DNA of 64,000 bases, taken from NCBI GenBank assembly GCA_027946365.1, contig JAPEUQ010000008.1, positions 558,001 to 622,000 of the forward strand, given 5' to 3'. Of this stretch, positions 1-10,387 are shown piece after piece. Position 1 is the first letter of the stretch, and each line of letters starts with the position of its first letter. The notes under the pieces were generated by a model. That model was not told the DNA's origin, searched no databases, and saw only the letters and a list, made by a program, of their open reading frames with translations. The position numbers and the translations under genes were made by a program. The DNA comes from Kalmusia sp. IMI 367209. Taxonomy: Eukaryota > Ascomycota > Dothideomycetes > Pleosporales > Didymosphaeriaceae.

Positions 1-161
1 TCATGCAAGATGGTGATGAGTAATGCAATAAGCGTGCCAGCGCATAGATGTCAACGCGCCACTCACACGCGCTCGTCATCCAGACGCGTCCTACAGATTG
101 ACCAAATAGCTCTTCAAGGAGAATCGCCGTACGTTACAAGTGACACGTATGCAATAGAACG

Positions 162-1078
162 ATGTCTTTTCCTCGAAATAGACCTGCATCTGCTTTTGGC
201 GGCTTTGGGTCTGGGTCTGCATCTGCTACTAGCCCCTTCAGCAATGCGCCTGCGCCTGCTTTTGGCGGCTTGGGTAGTGCGCCTACCTCTCTGTTTGGGA
301 GTCGAAACGTTGTATGATAGATTCTATGGAAGAGAAACCTTGTTCATTAACATATTGTAGGTCCCTAGGGTTGAGACCCACTCAGAAAAATTCGTGCGCA
401 CAATCGCTCGGTGTGTCCCCTATACTTCCACATAATGCTATTTAATTTATTAGTTAGAATGTTCAACGATGCAAAGTACTCAGATGCTACGATATGTATC
501 TACGACGTAGTACTTCCCGTACATAAATTAGTCATCTGCAGCCAGAGCGAATACTTCGCGAACGCGTTCAAAGAAGGATTCGTTGAGGCTAGCGAAGGGA
601 TGATCACATTTCGAGACGGTAGCGGTGCTGCCCACTGGAGGGTGTTTCAATACCTTTATACCGGCGATTACACAGAGGATTTATCCACAGAAAACTTCGA
701 AGGCAAGTTGACTTGTTCCTAGTTCAGCGCCCACGAAACTAAGAGTCACTAGATGACCCCAAGCTACTTCAAGACCCTCGCGTATACGCACTAGCGGATA
801 TGTTTCTTCTGAAGGACTTGAAAGCGCTTTGCGTAATAAAGTTGCAGGCAAAGTTGGAGGAGCTTTGGACAAGCGACTCATTTCCCGAATGTATTCGCGA
901 AATATACGCATCCACTTCTGACAGCAACTCTAGTATGCGGGCGGCTGTGATAGAAGTGGCAACGACTCATGCGCGTCAGCTAGGCGAGAAAGAAATTTTC
1001 TCGGACCTCCTCCGAGAGGGTGGAGATTTCGCTGTTGAGTATACTAATGCCCTTACGAAAAAGATATCTGTGCGGTAG
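162..1078 (+). CDS. BTB/POZ domain protein, possibly with a Phe-Gly-rich first exon
   Basis: The BTB domain lies at about 451-717 (SDATICIYD, LPVHKLVICSQSEYF, then the YLYTGDY helix). A second part from about 756 reads DPRVYALADMF...LKALC, the usual BTB C-terminal helices, and ends at 1078. A short intron near 719-755 is needed to join the two parts; its donor is not canonical. An ATG at 162 opens a short frame rich in FGG and FGS repeats, ending in a stop near 315. Similar FG-rich leaders occur in some fungal BTB proteins, so it may be exon 1, but no convincing splice pair joins it. The conservative start is the ATG at 435. Fungal BTB proteins of this type are usually inferred to be protein-interaction or Cullin-3 adaptors; no partner can be named here. 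The gene may be decaying. Confidence 0.55.
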
Positions 1079-1681
1079 TATGTAGTGCAATTAGACCTTT
1101 TGAAGAATTTTACACTTCAGCTTGAACAGTGTGACATGAGCCAAGTCTAATAGTATATGCAGCTGTTTCGGGGCTTCACTAATATTAATAGTAGAATCTC
1201 CTATTTCACGAATTAGGCCTTTGAAGTTGACCTTCGTAGCTAAGTCAAGAGCAGTCGTAACATGGGGGCAAATACAGCTGAACGTATCGTACGAGGGATG
1301 TCAGCACGAGAGGGATATGTTCTATGGAGCCTTATCAATTTCAAACACATATTAGATTGGTCTGATTGTGGGATAGCCAGAGAGCCCTATGTTACCCCCC
1401 TCGAGTACAGCCTGTGACATCACCACCATCACACTCGCTACCTTGACTATCTCAACTCCCTTCACACAGCAGCCTGATTACCTCTCCATAGCTTTTTAGC
1501 TATTTAGTAGAAGTAGGTTGACTGATTTTCATACGGACACTGGTAAAAGAAAGATTTCAATGACTATAGAAGGTATCTGGTCATATTTTATAGTGTATCT
1601 CGTATTGTACGACTACAGTGAATAGTTGTTCGATTCACTAGGTCTTGACCGAGACATCCATACTGAGCTAGGTGAAGACAA
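1079..1681. other. Intergenic, no gene recognised
   Basis: AT-rich stretch between the BTB gene and the 3' end of the convergent membrane-protein gene. I see no conserved protein, RNA gene or repeat in it. Confidence 0.5.
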
Positions 1682-4306
1682 TCATCTATGTTGTGGTACG
1701 TTCGAATCTAGGGGACCAAACGGCTCGGTACGAAGCAGTGGCATTGTGTCAACACTCGATCGAGGTGATGCTTTCGCAGCAGTCGACACTGGATCATAAG
1801 AATCATGACCATGGACAGGCGATGATTGTGTGCGCGTTTTTGTCGCAGTTGAAATCATGGCGATTGCATCTCCAGTTTCTGCATTATGCTCGAGTCCAAA
1901 ACCCGCATCGCCCGCAGAGATACTGGGACGTTTCAACCGAGGATGTTTTCGATCAGTTGTATCCAAGACGCCCAGCGTTTCTCCTCGGCTGGTCACTGGG
2001 ATATCATCGGAAGTGTGGGACCATGTACCCAATCCAAGCTCTTCGTGTGCAAGCCGTTGTAGCTGTAGAGTGGCATTACTTTTCCACTCTAATAATGCAT
2101 ATATAGCTCTGCTGTCCTTGCGCCCCAGCCAAGCCAATATTTTTGAAGTGAGTGGTTCAATGAACGCTGCTAGTATCATGATGAGCCCCCCTAAAACGAG
2201 GATGATGATGATTCCGAGCATGCTGAAGGAGTAGAACCCAGTACTTTTGATTTTCTGCCTATGTAAGCTGAATGTGTTCTGATTTGAGCCAGTGATCAGA
2301 ACTACTTACCTGATTCCCACATATCCTACGACACCCATCTTGTTGCAGACACGGGAGGCCTTCCATTCTCCCCCAAGGAGCCTTGCCCGTGGCAACTTCT
2401 ATCATCGAAGCCTGCATAGACGCCAAGACGTTCTGAAAATTATATTCGACTTCTTCCTGCCACTGAGTGATTGGCAATTTGGCTAGCTGCAGCGGTCCTA
2501 GCAAAGAGAATCCCGCCAACAAGGAAGGTATGCCAGTCATCAAGTAGAAAGCTTCCGGTGTGGTCGACATTACGCTTAGCATAGCTCCCAGAGCGCCCTC
2601 TACTGCCATGCGATCTTGCGTGTTCGCCCAGATTTCGGGAAGCTGGTTGATGTTGCTTGCAGGGTACAATGGTTTACAGTTCTTGTCTTGCGGCAGTTCG
2701 GGGTTGCAAATGAACGCTTGCGTCAGACAACCTAGTACTCCTGTGGGTTTTTCGGCTACGAAGTACTCGTGGGTAGAGTTATCAGAGTCTGATGTTACAG
2801 AAAGCCCTGTGATTGGCGTTGTCGCCGAGAACCACGGATCTTCAACGCTGCTGGTATGGTAGATGTCTGAGGCGTCCATAAACAGGAGGGATAAGCGGGT
2901 ATCAGGTCGATCTAGGGCATCTATGGGAGTGAAGTAGTCTCTGACAGAGGAATCGGTCCAGATCATGCTATGGAAAAGTCAAATCTGCTTATATAAAAGC
3001 ATTTCAATCTAAGTCGAATTACGCGCTGTTCCCGAGAGAAACGCAATTGATGGCACAGGGCTAATTAATCAGAAATATAGTACTCACCTGACCCTATAAT
3101 CAGCACCCGATGATCTCGAAACAGCTGTCATATCGAGGTGTTTTTGTGATGTAGGAATGGGCATTTCGTATGTGTACGAATCATTTATGCTACTCATAGA
3201 AAAGGTCGAGTTCGCTTGGCCGTAGACTTGTCAATGAACATCCAGTCAGCTATATGCAAGAGAGAACACCAACGATGAAGGTTTAAACATGCAAAATGAA
3301 CTTTTGTGTGGACGAGACATGTTCCCAGACAGCTGTTAAGTTAACCGAGACATGACTTACAGTATCGTACAGTGCGTAAGCTAGAGTTTGAAGACTCCGC
3401 ATGCACTTCAGAATATCCTTCAGTAACTAAAGGTGCACAGTGCCGTGTGTACCGAAAGAGGAACCGTGGGCTAACATTGATCCCAAAGTGCTTATTACTG
3501 TCAAGGAGGCCAGTATCAAGAAATACGTTCCCAGAAGACAAACGACAAATTCCGCTAGAGAAAGGGCAGCTTGCATTGCGATCCATATTATAGGGGAGAT
3601 TTTTGACCGGAGACGTTTGGCACATCTCAGTCTTCACTGCCAGCTCGTCGCGGTAACATTGTAAGGTGTATGTTACATATTCGTTGAGCTTCCGGCTACG
3701 GTACGAGAACAATGCTGACAATAATGTCATGCTGTTGGCAGAATCAACATTAGTCGCACTAGCCAAGCACGGTTTATTGGAAAGCAGGACCTCGTTTAAA
3801 TCGGTCGTAGTGATGCGGGACGAAAACAGACCTAGGCAGCACAGATGTCAGCCTGACCCATACTGATTTTAAACGAGGATAGATATATCACCTGCAACCG
3901 AGAATCCTGCCCATACAGACAAGGCAAGTCCGAATACGAGAATCAGTCGAGAAAAGCTCCGCCGTGCCCTTTTTCTCCAAACTAGAGTAGCGTTAAATAG
4001 AACTAGTACTGCGTCCAGGGCAGTCTGCGAGTTGCGTAGGATTGCTTGTCGCTGGTGATATATGCCATCAGGATGCTTGATTGATGAGAATAGATAATGT
4101 AGGACGAAGCGCGCGATTTTCCAAAAGGCTTTACCAGTCGCACTGACATACAGGGCAATAAACGCAATTAGTAATGCACCACTGCCGCGGCCGAGAGTGA
4201 GCGTAGCTCCTAGTAGGACATTTGCGTATGATCGGTTGATCCATACCCCATGGTAGACATCTTTATCGATCGTATCGGCAGAAAAAGCGTTCGCCATTGT
4301 TGGCAT
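1682..4306 (-). CDS. Large fungal membrane protein with Cys-rich ectodomain, five exons
   Basis: Five exons join in phase to a 751-aa protein: 4306-3892, 3831-3361, 3226-3088, 2967-2310 and 2254-1682. Donors are GTGATA, GTAAGT, GTGAGT and GTAAGT. The N-terminal part has hydrophobic segments (VLLGATLTLGR, ALLIAFIALYV, LILVFGLALSVWAGF). A long extracellular-type stretch follows, with NRNASCPF, DTGLLDS and RHCAPL motifs and several Asn-glycosylation sequons. A C-terminal membrane segment (MLGIIIILVLGGLIMIL) and a cytoplasmic tail with LQRLAHEELGLGTW complete it. I recognise the order of motifs as a family that is abundant in Pezizomycotina and lacks an assigned function. The start is chosen at MPTMANAF; another ATG lies at 4354. 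The neighbouring STAND receptor gene is convergent only in location; no functional link is shown. Confidence 0.75.
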
Positions 4307-5459
4307 GAAACTCAGTCTTAAACACGTCCGCCGTCTACCTAGACGAACTTTCAAAGGCTTCGTTTGTTTCGAGTCTCAGTATTGAACTGGTACGAGGACC
4401 GTCATTGCAGGTTAGCAAAGATTGGAGATCGTTTTGTTCAAATCGGAAGTTGATGGTTGTTAAACTTAGAGCGTGCACAGGTATTGTGGGCCGAGCTTTA
4501 GAATTGTTTTGCTGGGTGGAACTTCGCTTCCTTATAGCATTCGAGTGGCACAGCGGCTTTGAGGCCCCACTCAAGGATACTGATCCTAGCAAGTGTCCGA
4601 CGCTAACCAGATAACTCCTAGCGGGCTCCGTGTAAGCGCCTGCAGCCTCGTGGTAAATGCTATAGTGCACTGCTGTGCAAATTATTGTGAACCTTGCTCT
4701 AAAAAACATCAACCTTCCAGAGTGATCTAAGGAAATGTATAAGCTAGCTTATAATTCAGTACATAGAAGCGATTTTTTCCTCCAAAACGCGGCACCCGCA
4801 CAGAAGCCACGAGACTACTCGAACAACAGTCGTTGCTCGTGTGATCAACAAGCACCGACTCTAGTGTAAGTCATGTTCGAGAAAGCGCCCTGGACCTAAC
4901 ACGAATGGCATCTCTCCATCCACATGGAAAGCAGACAGCGACAGACTGCGTCTTCAGGTATAGTACGTTTGAGTAGCGACCGAGGTAAAATCGTACTTTA
5001 AGCTTGTTGAAGAGTATATTGTAGCTCTTAGAGTGGATTCTAGCCTGGCCAACCCTGCGCGTACCAGAGTTATCAGAGCTTTGTTTCAGGATGGGCACAT
5101 TGCTACCTCTCCATATCCGTATTTAAACAACGCCTTCTATGCAAGGTTTGTGTCGGAGCAAATTGCCCATCCTCGCTGTCAGTGATATAGATATCAAGCT
5201 ATCTGCCTGGTTGACTTGATAAGTAAAGCAGATGGTAGGTAGGAGAAGTAAGGCAAAGCGGTCGCCAAATGCCAAAACATTTACTAAGTAGTAAACTTAG
5301 CGCAAAGAGAAAATCCGATCACGGAACAGATGATGGTGGTTGACTAGCTCATCAATCCAGCGTGATGACTACCCAAACGGCACCGGATTCGGCAACTATC
5401 ACTCATAAGTAAGACATAAAACTGGTCGAAATAAAATCTATTTCAAAATTTACAGAATG
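4307..5459. other. Intergenic, no gene recognised
   Basis: Stretch between the membrane-protein start and the decayed 3' end of the NB-ARC/TPR gene. Only short, unrecognised open frames occur. Confidence 0.45.
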
Positions 5460-6058
5460 TTACACTTGTATAAACAGGTACCTTATTCCGATTCCATCAG
5501 ATCTAATGCCTCTTTCCTGTGATTGCAGCCGATACGGTTTAGTCTCAGCTAGTGTAGTCGAGCAGATTTTAACTACATGTCCTAGCAACTCTACTGCCTC
5601 CTGGATTTCTTTTCCTTTTAGGTAAGCTCCTGCAAGCTCAAATTGCGATATTAATCGTTTTGGGTCAATCTCAGCAAGCGTTATTAACTCGATCTTGACT
5701 ACGTGCTCTAGCAGCTCTACTGGCTACTAGACATTGCTCCAGGTAAGCTCTCCCGAGTGCATGTTGCGATGCTAATAGATGTGGATGTGTCTTAGTAAGC
5801 GTTATTGACTCGATCTTGACTACGTGCTCTAGCAGCTCTACTGCCTCCTGGACCTTTCCTTGCTCCAGGTAAGTTCTCCCGAGTGCATATTGCGATGCTA
5901 ATAGATGTGGATGTGTCTTAGTAAGCGTTGGCTCGATCTTGACTACGTGCTCTAGCAGCTCTACTGCCTCCTGGACCTTTCCTTGCTCCAGGTAAGCTCT
6001 CCCGAGTGCATGTTGCGATGCTAATCGATGTGGATGTATCTTAGTAAGCGTTGTTGAC
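5460..6058 (-). pseudogene. Out-of-frame remnant of the receptor's TPR array
   Basis: Downstream of the receptor's stop the DNA still encodes recognisable TPR units on the minus strand, but not in one frame. One unit (about 5691-5811) carries the same 5-nt deletion that ends the upstream frame. Another unit is 3 nt short, which keeps the frame. Allowing for both 5-nt deletions, the frame would reach a TAA at 5460-5462. This stretch is therefore read as the former C-terminus of the receptor, not a separate gene. Whether it is transcribed as 3' UTR is unknown. Confidence 0.65.
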
Positions 6059-6433
6059 TCAATCTTGACTACGTGCTCTAGCAGCTCTACTGGCTACTAG
6101 ACATTGCTCCAGGTAAGCTCTCCCGAGTGCATGTTGCGATGCTAATCGTTCTGGATGTGTCTCAGCAAGCGTTATTGACTCGATCTTGACTACGTGCTCC
6201 AGTAGTTCTACTGCCTCCTGGACCTTTCCTTGCTTCAGGTAAGCGTTCCCGAGTTCATGCTGCGATAACAATCGTTCTGGATGTGTCTTAGCTAGCATTG
6301 TTGACTTCATCTTGACTACATGTTCCAACAAATCTATCGCCTTCTGGAATTGTTTATCTGAGTTGTAAGAGACGGCTAGCGCATGCTGTGATGCTAGTTT
6401 AGCAGGATGTGTATCTGGTAGTGGCGACTGAAC
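5521..6433 (-). repeat. Tandem ~126-bp repeats encoding 42-residue TPR units
   Basis: Repeat starts, marked by the gatcttgactacgtgctc-like segment, fall at about 5565, 5691, 5812, 5935, 6061, 6182 and 6308. Unit lengths are therefore 126, 121, 123, 126, 121 and 126 bp. The two 121-bp units share the same 5-nt deletion. Central units are nearly identical and outer units more diverged, the pattern expected from unequal exchange or gene conversion within a tandem array. The code is the 42-residue TPR type (HPERLASQHALGRAYLEQGK) common in fungal STAND receptors. Confidence 0.85.
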
Positions 6434-8284
6434 CTTGACTACGTGCTTCAACATCTCTATTGCCTCTCGAATTTGTCTGTTTTTGTCATAGGAGATGGCT
6501 AGAAAAACCTCTGCTGCCAGTCTATTCGCATGCCGCTCATCGAGAGTTTCTCGTCGTATAGCCACCACCTGTTCCATTAAATCCACGGTCTTTCCGCCAT
6601 TCCCATTGAAATTTTGGCTGCGTGCGTAAAGATGATACAGAGACACTAAAGAACCTTGTGGTTGAGTTGGATCAAGCCCGGCACCCCAGAACAAGGCCTG
6701 CAAAAGGCGATCTAGTCGGGAATCGTCACGCATCTGATCTAGTAACCAGCTGCAGCTCCAGACAAGCGCTATCAGGTTCCTATGCGTATCGCAGGAGATG
6801 TTCCCCATAATCATTTCGTCTGCCCATGCTTGGATATGTGATAGTAGAGCGTAATCCACTATAGCACGCCCCGGCGATCCAAGTACAGCGAGTGTGAAGA
6901 CACAGCCAGCCGCTAGCCAGCTAGCTTTCCTAGCCTCCACTGTCTGACGGTCCCTTGCCCATGCGTGAACTAATGCATGCAGACTTATTCCACTTGCGCC
7001 GTCTTGCTCTGTCCGGGTAACCAGGGACAGAGACTCTAGCAGATGGATTGCTTCGTACAGATGATCCGCATTCCATTTCGTGACCTGCGTATTAATGACT
7101 GCAGGCAATTGAGATGCGTGCCATTTGTTAAGAACATCGAGCCCAATTTCACTGCCTGGGATTTCTGGGGCTGAGACGTCCCACGAAGATATGTCCCCGA
7201 GTTCAGGCCCAATGTTAAGTACTCTCTTATTCGCTTCTTGTGAGCCTATCCATGCACTTTCGAATAGACTCTCGGGAAGGAAGGTGTAGTTCAGTGCAGA
7301 CACGACCCCGAGTAAATTAAGAGCGTTTGCAGATAAGGCCTCCGCAGAAGCTTCAAACGTTGCGTATACGTCACGGTAGCGCGATCGCGCTTGAACTGGG
7401 CTGAATTTGAGAAGTTTCGTTCGCTGTTGTTGGAACTTCTTTGGGTAGTCCTCTAGCTTGCAATAGCATCTCGATACGTATGCACCCGCCTGAATGAGAG
7501 CGAGCGTATGCGAGTGTACCAGACGTACTACGTCTTCTGCAGCTCTCCCTTCTACCTCCCAACGGTCTCTCGAGATCCCCGCTGCTTTGAGTAAAAGTTC
7601 TTTGCAGTCTGCCGGGTCGAGGTCCGCAAGCGCCTCGCATCCTAATGTGTTAAAATGGGTGCACTCCGTATTTCGCGAGGAAATGATTACGCCCCCTTGC
7701 ATACCAGAAGGAAGATATGCGTTGTAGTCGTATTGCGGATCGTCCGCATTATCCAGGATGAGTAGACAGCGCTTCTTCGTATTGCTTATTAGTCTGCATG
7801 CCTGTTCAACACTGTCCGCTTTATGCCCGAGCATTTCGGCAACGACAATGAAGTCGGACTCTGCCATATCTGGGCTACTGACGTCGACCCAGAGAACGGC
7901 CCAGAACCTTGCGGAACTCTCAGCTTTGAGCTAGTGATAGGGTTGTAGGACCTACTCGGAGCGCAGCTCGTTCGCGATTTTCAGGCAGATCTCGCTCTTT
8001 CCCGAACCTCCAAGTCCGGAAATGACGAACACTCCATCTTGCTGAGAGCCATCTTGCAGGGCTTTCTTAACCCGGTCGACGACCTCTCTCCGCCCTGTAA
8101 AGAGGGTGTTGGTCCGGCGAGGGACTTTCCAGTGGACGTTTGAACTGCTGTCGTGTAGGCCTGCCCTTGAAGACTCTTGCTGCGTGAACGTGAACACGTT
8201 GTGGCCACCATGTATTCCCAACCCCTGGAGAACATTTGCGGTCTCGACCGACGCGTAGGTAGATGTGGTCATGGCCCGGCTCAT
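6059..8284 (-). CDS. NB-ARC/TPR STAND (NLR-like) receptor with N-terminal amyloid-type motif; TPR array truncated
   Basis: Exon 1 is 8284-7956 and exon 2 is 7916-6059 (728 aa). The 39-nt intron has a GTAGGT donor and is at the lower size limit, so it needs transcript support. Residues 12-33 hold a short motif (NVLQGLGIHGGHNVFTF) shared with the divergent hydrolase gene. The NB-ARC core follows: a TGRREVV lead-in, the P-loop GLGGSGKSE, Walker B LLILDNADD, GGVIISSRNT and LALIQAGAYVSR. A helical linker leads to TPR units from about residue 530. The array stops early because of a 5-nt deletion at about 6090-6115, leaving an aberrant tail after YLEQ. In fungi such receptors act in non-self recognition and can trigger cell death: ligand sensed by repeats, NB-ARC oligomerises, N-terminal motif nucleates amyloid. 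That role is inferred here. The truncation may make it a pseudogene or a short-repeat allele. Confidence 0.82.
8186..8236 (-). other. N-terminal amyloid-signalling-type motif of the NB-ARC receptor
   Basis: Residues 17-33 of the receptor (NVLQGLGIHGGHNVFTF) precede the nucleotide-binding domain directly, the usual place for the prion-like motif in fungal STAND proteins. It matches the C-terminus of the divergent hydrolase at N, V, L, Q, G, I, H, G, G, N and F, and both copies are preceded by SV three residues upstream. The Gly/Asn/Gln-rich character resembles known fungal motifs; the sigma (SesB-associated) class seems the closest, but I cannot assign the class without a profile search. Confidence 0.7.
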
Positions 8285-8647
8285 GGTGGAGTGCCAGCTC
8301 GGCGGGGCTCTGGCGGGGCGCTAGCGGGTAGCGGACGGAAGCCTAGTGGACGGACTGGTACAGTGTCGGGTCTAGTATCGGCTAAGGAGCTGGCGACTTT
8401 GCGATCGAGTCTGAGAGCACACGAAAGCGAATGTGCTTGAGATGGAAGGGCTTGTGATGTATAGCTTTGTGATTCGTCTTCAGCTGCGGCTGGCTGTGAC
8501 TGGGGCTGCATTGCGGGGTTACGCGAGACCCCCTGTCACTCCAGGGCGCCTATCTCGCGGGTGCCTAGATGACAAGTACGCCTCTGTCTCCAGATATAAA
8601 CTTATACCTATAAGTACTGTTTCATTTATCAATCGATATCACTTCCG
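8285..8647. promoter_or_regulatory. Shared divergent promoter of the receptor/effector pair
   Basis: The 363 bp between the receptor start (8284, minus) and the hydrolase start (8648, plus) must hold both promoters. Such head-to-head spacing would allow joint regulation. I could not identify a specific factor site. Confidence 0.6.
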
Positions 8648-9807
8648 ATGTTCTCTAAATTCTTTTCCAGAAAAACTGGTGAACATCTCGACGGTGGTGA
8701 GATTTCCGCTCCTTCACGATACGAATGTCAGCCTAGCAAGTGAGTTGTTCACCCCGACCCACTGAATTACTAACAACAATAGGCTTCCCACAGACGGTGA
8801 ATATGGATTGAAAGTTCTTGCGGATCCCGCTAATGCTTCCATCGAGTACGTCCTACCAAATCAAAACGGCCCATCATCACTCAACAGCCTAACACACTAC
8901 GAGCATTGTCTTCGTGCACGGTTTGACAGGAAACCGCGAAACCACATGGACACACGCAAATGGAAATTGCTGGCCATGCGATCTTTTGCCTCAAGCGTTG
9001 CCCACCGCGCGCATCATGACATTCGGGTACGATGCAGACATTGTCCGAATGTGGAGCACAGCAAGCAGCAATGGACTCTACGACCATGGAAAATCATTGG
9101 AATTTCACTTGAGTAATTTGCGCATACAAAATACTCGTCGCCCAATCGTATTTGTTGCGCATAGCCTCGGCGGGTTGGTCTGTGAGCAGGCGCTTCTGCA
9201 TAGCGATGCTTCAAGACAGCCTGACAGTATTGTCAACAACACACGTGGCATCATATTCATGGGTACGCCACATTATGGATCAAGCCTTGCAAGTTGGGGT
9301 TCCATCTTGACTGCATTCTCCGGTCATTTCAAAACAACCAATAGAGAAATTGTTGCAACTCTCGAGTGGGGAGCTCCGGACCTTCGGCGCGTTGGGGAGG
9401 AGTTTCAAAAATCACTGCACCGACCGGACATCAACATGCAGGTACTATGTTTCTATGAAGAGCTCGCAATGCCAGTTGGAGGCAAGGTCGTTGAGAGTGA
9501 ATCAGCGGTTCTACGGGGCTACGATAGCTGTAGCATTCATGCAAACCACAGAGACATGACTAAATTTTCGGAAATTACAGATGTTGGTCTTGAACAGGTT
9601 CGTAGGACTTTAGAGAAATGGATCACATTATGGGAGACTGCTGCTGCTGCAGAGCTATCGGAGGCTAGAACAACTGCCTCGACTATTGATAAGAAGCTCC
9701 CAGAAACCATGCTCTCAGGCTCTCATAATTATGGGTCAGTTTCAGCGAAGAACGTATTGCAGGGCCAACAGATACATGGCGGAACGAATACGTGGAATTT
9801 CAGTTGA
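8648..9807 (+). CDS. SesB-like alpha/beta-hydrolase, probable cell-death effector, with C-terminal amyloid-type motif
   Basis: Three exons (8648-8739, 8783-8845, 8904-9807) give 352 aa. The introns have GTGAGT and GTACGT donors and TACTAAC or CTAACAC branch sites. The start is the ATG of MFSKFFSRK, which keeps phase throughout. The hydrolase domain begins with IVFVHGLTGNRE. The nucleophile elbow is AHSLGG, so its first Gly is replaced by Ala. GTPHYGS and a late HANHRDM (probable catalytic His) follow, as in fungal serine-esterase domains next to STAND receptors. The last 18 residues (335-352) repeat the receptor's N-terminal motif. By analogy with sesB of Nectria haematococca, the receptor's amyloid seed would convert this tail and activate the enzyme, perhaps on membrane lipids. 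Substrate and lethality are inferred. All catalytic elements look intact, unlike the partner's TPR array. Confidence 0.85.
9751..9804 (+). other. C-terminal amyloid-signalling-type motif of the hydrolase
   Basis: The final residues NVLQGQQIHGGTNTWNFS lie after a polar linker and end the protein. Placement at the extreme C-terminus of an effector, with the matching copy at the N-terminus of a neighbouring STAND receptor, is the known arrangement of fungal amyloid signalling pairs. Eleven of the first 17 positions are identical to the receptor copy. Confidence 0.72.
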
Positions 9808-10387
9808 TGTTGGTTAAAATAAGTGACCTTTCCTAATGTACCTTGGTAGATGCTGTAGTTCAGCGTTAGTCAATAAAGACAAGATATCGCCAGATGAAAT
9901 AGCTAAACTGTGCTAAGAGGCTCATGGTTCTCTGTGTCTTATTATGTGTAAATTAAGCAATATCAACAGGGATCATCGTCGTCAGCACTACATTCGTTAC
10001 ACATACAATGGTATCAGCTATCAGTGTTGAATTTTGATTAGGTCATTAGCGAGGATTATAATCAAGACCTTCAGCATTATTCTAAGATCTTTTCAATTTT
10101 TCAAGTGTCTCTAGTACCATCACCCTCGCAGGTATTTGTGAAGCTGCTGACAGTCTGTAAAAATTATAGTGCTAACGACAATCTTCGCACCTATTACCAA
10201 CCTAAGGGCAAATCAGCCATCCATTTAAGCTACTAAATTAATGAGTAGCTACTAATCAAGTAGAATAGGAAAGAGGAAACAAAGGTTATGCTTCTGAAGT
10301 GTTTTGTATTGAAGAAAGTGATTCCAACGTAATCTTACAATCATCTCGTATCTGTATCTCACAGGATATCTATTACTTCATCTAGAT
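9808..10387. other. Intergenic between convergent genes, no gene recognised
   Basis: AT-rich stretch between the 3' ends of the hydrolase and the DUF7580-type gene. No coding or RNA signal is visible. Confidence 0.5.

Noticed and set aside
681..911. Minus-strand open frame of 76 codons
   Set aside because: It lies opposite the BTB coding exon and has no known motif.
1698..1708. GTTCGAATC, resembling a tRNA T-loop
   Set aside because: No matching acceptor stem or anticodon arm is present nearby, and it overlaps coding sequence.
1830..2234. Plus-strand frame of 134 codons
   Set aside because: Antisense to exon 5 of the membrane-protein gene, which has family motifs.
5521..6433. Tandem repeats suggestive of a CRISPR-like array
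   Set aside because: The units are 126 bp, contiguous and code for TPR motifs; there are no spacers.
7371..7640. 89-codon minus-strand frame inside the receptor gene
   Set aside because: Alternate frame of the NB-ARC exon; the main frame carries the domain motifs.
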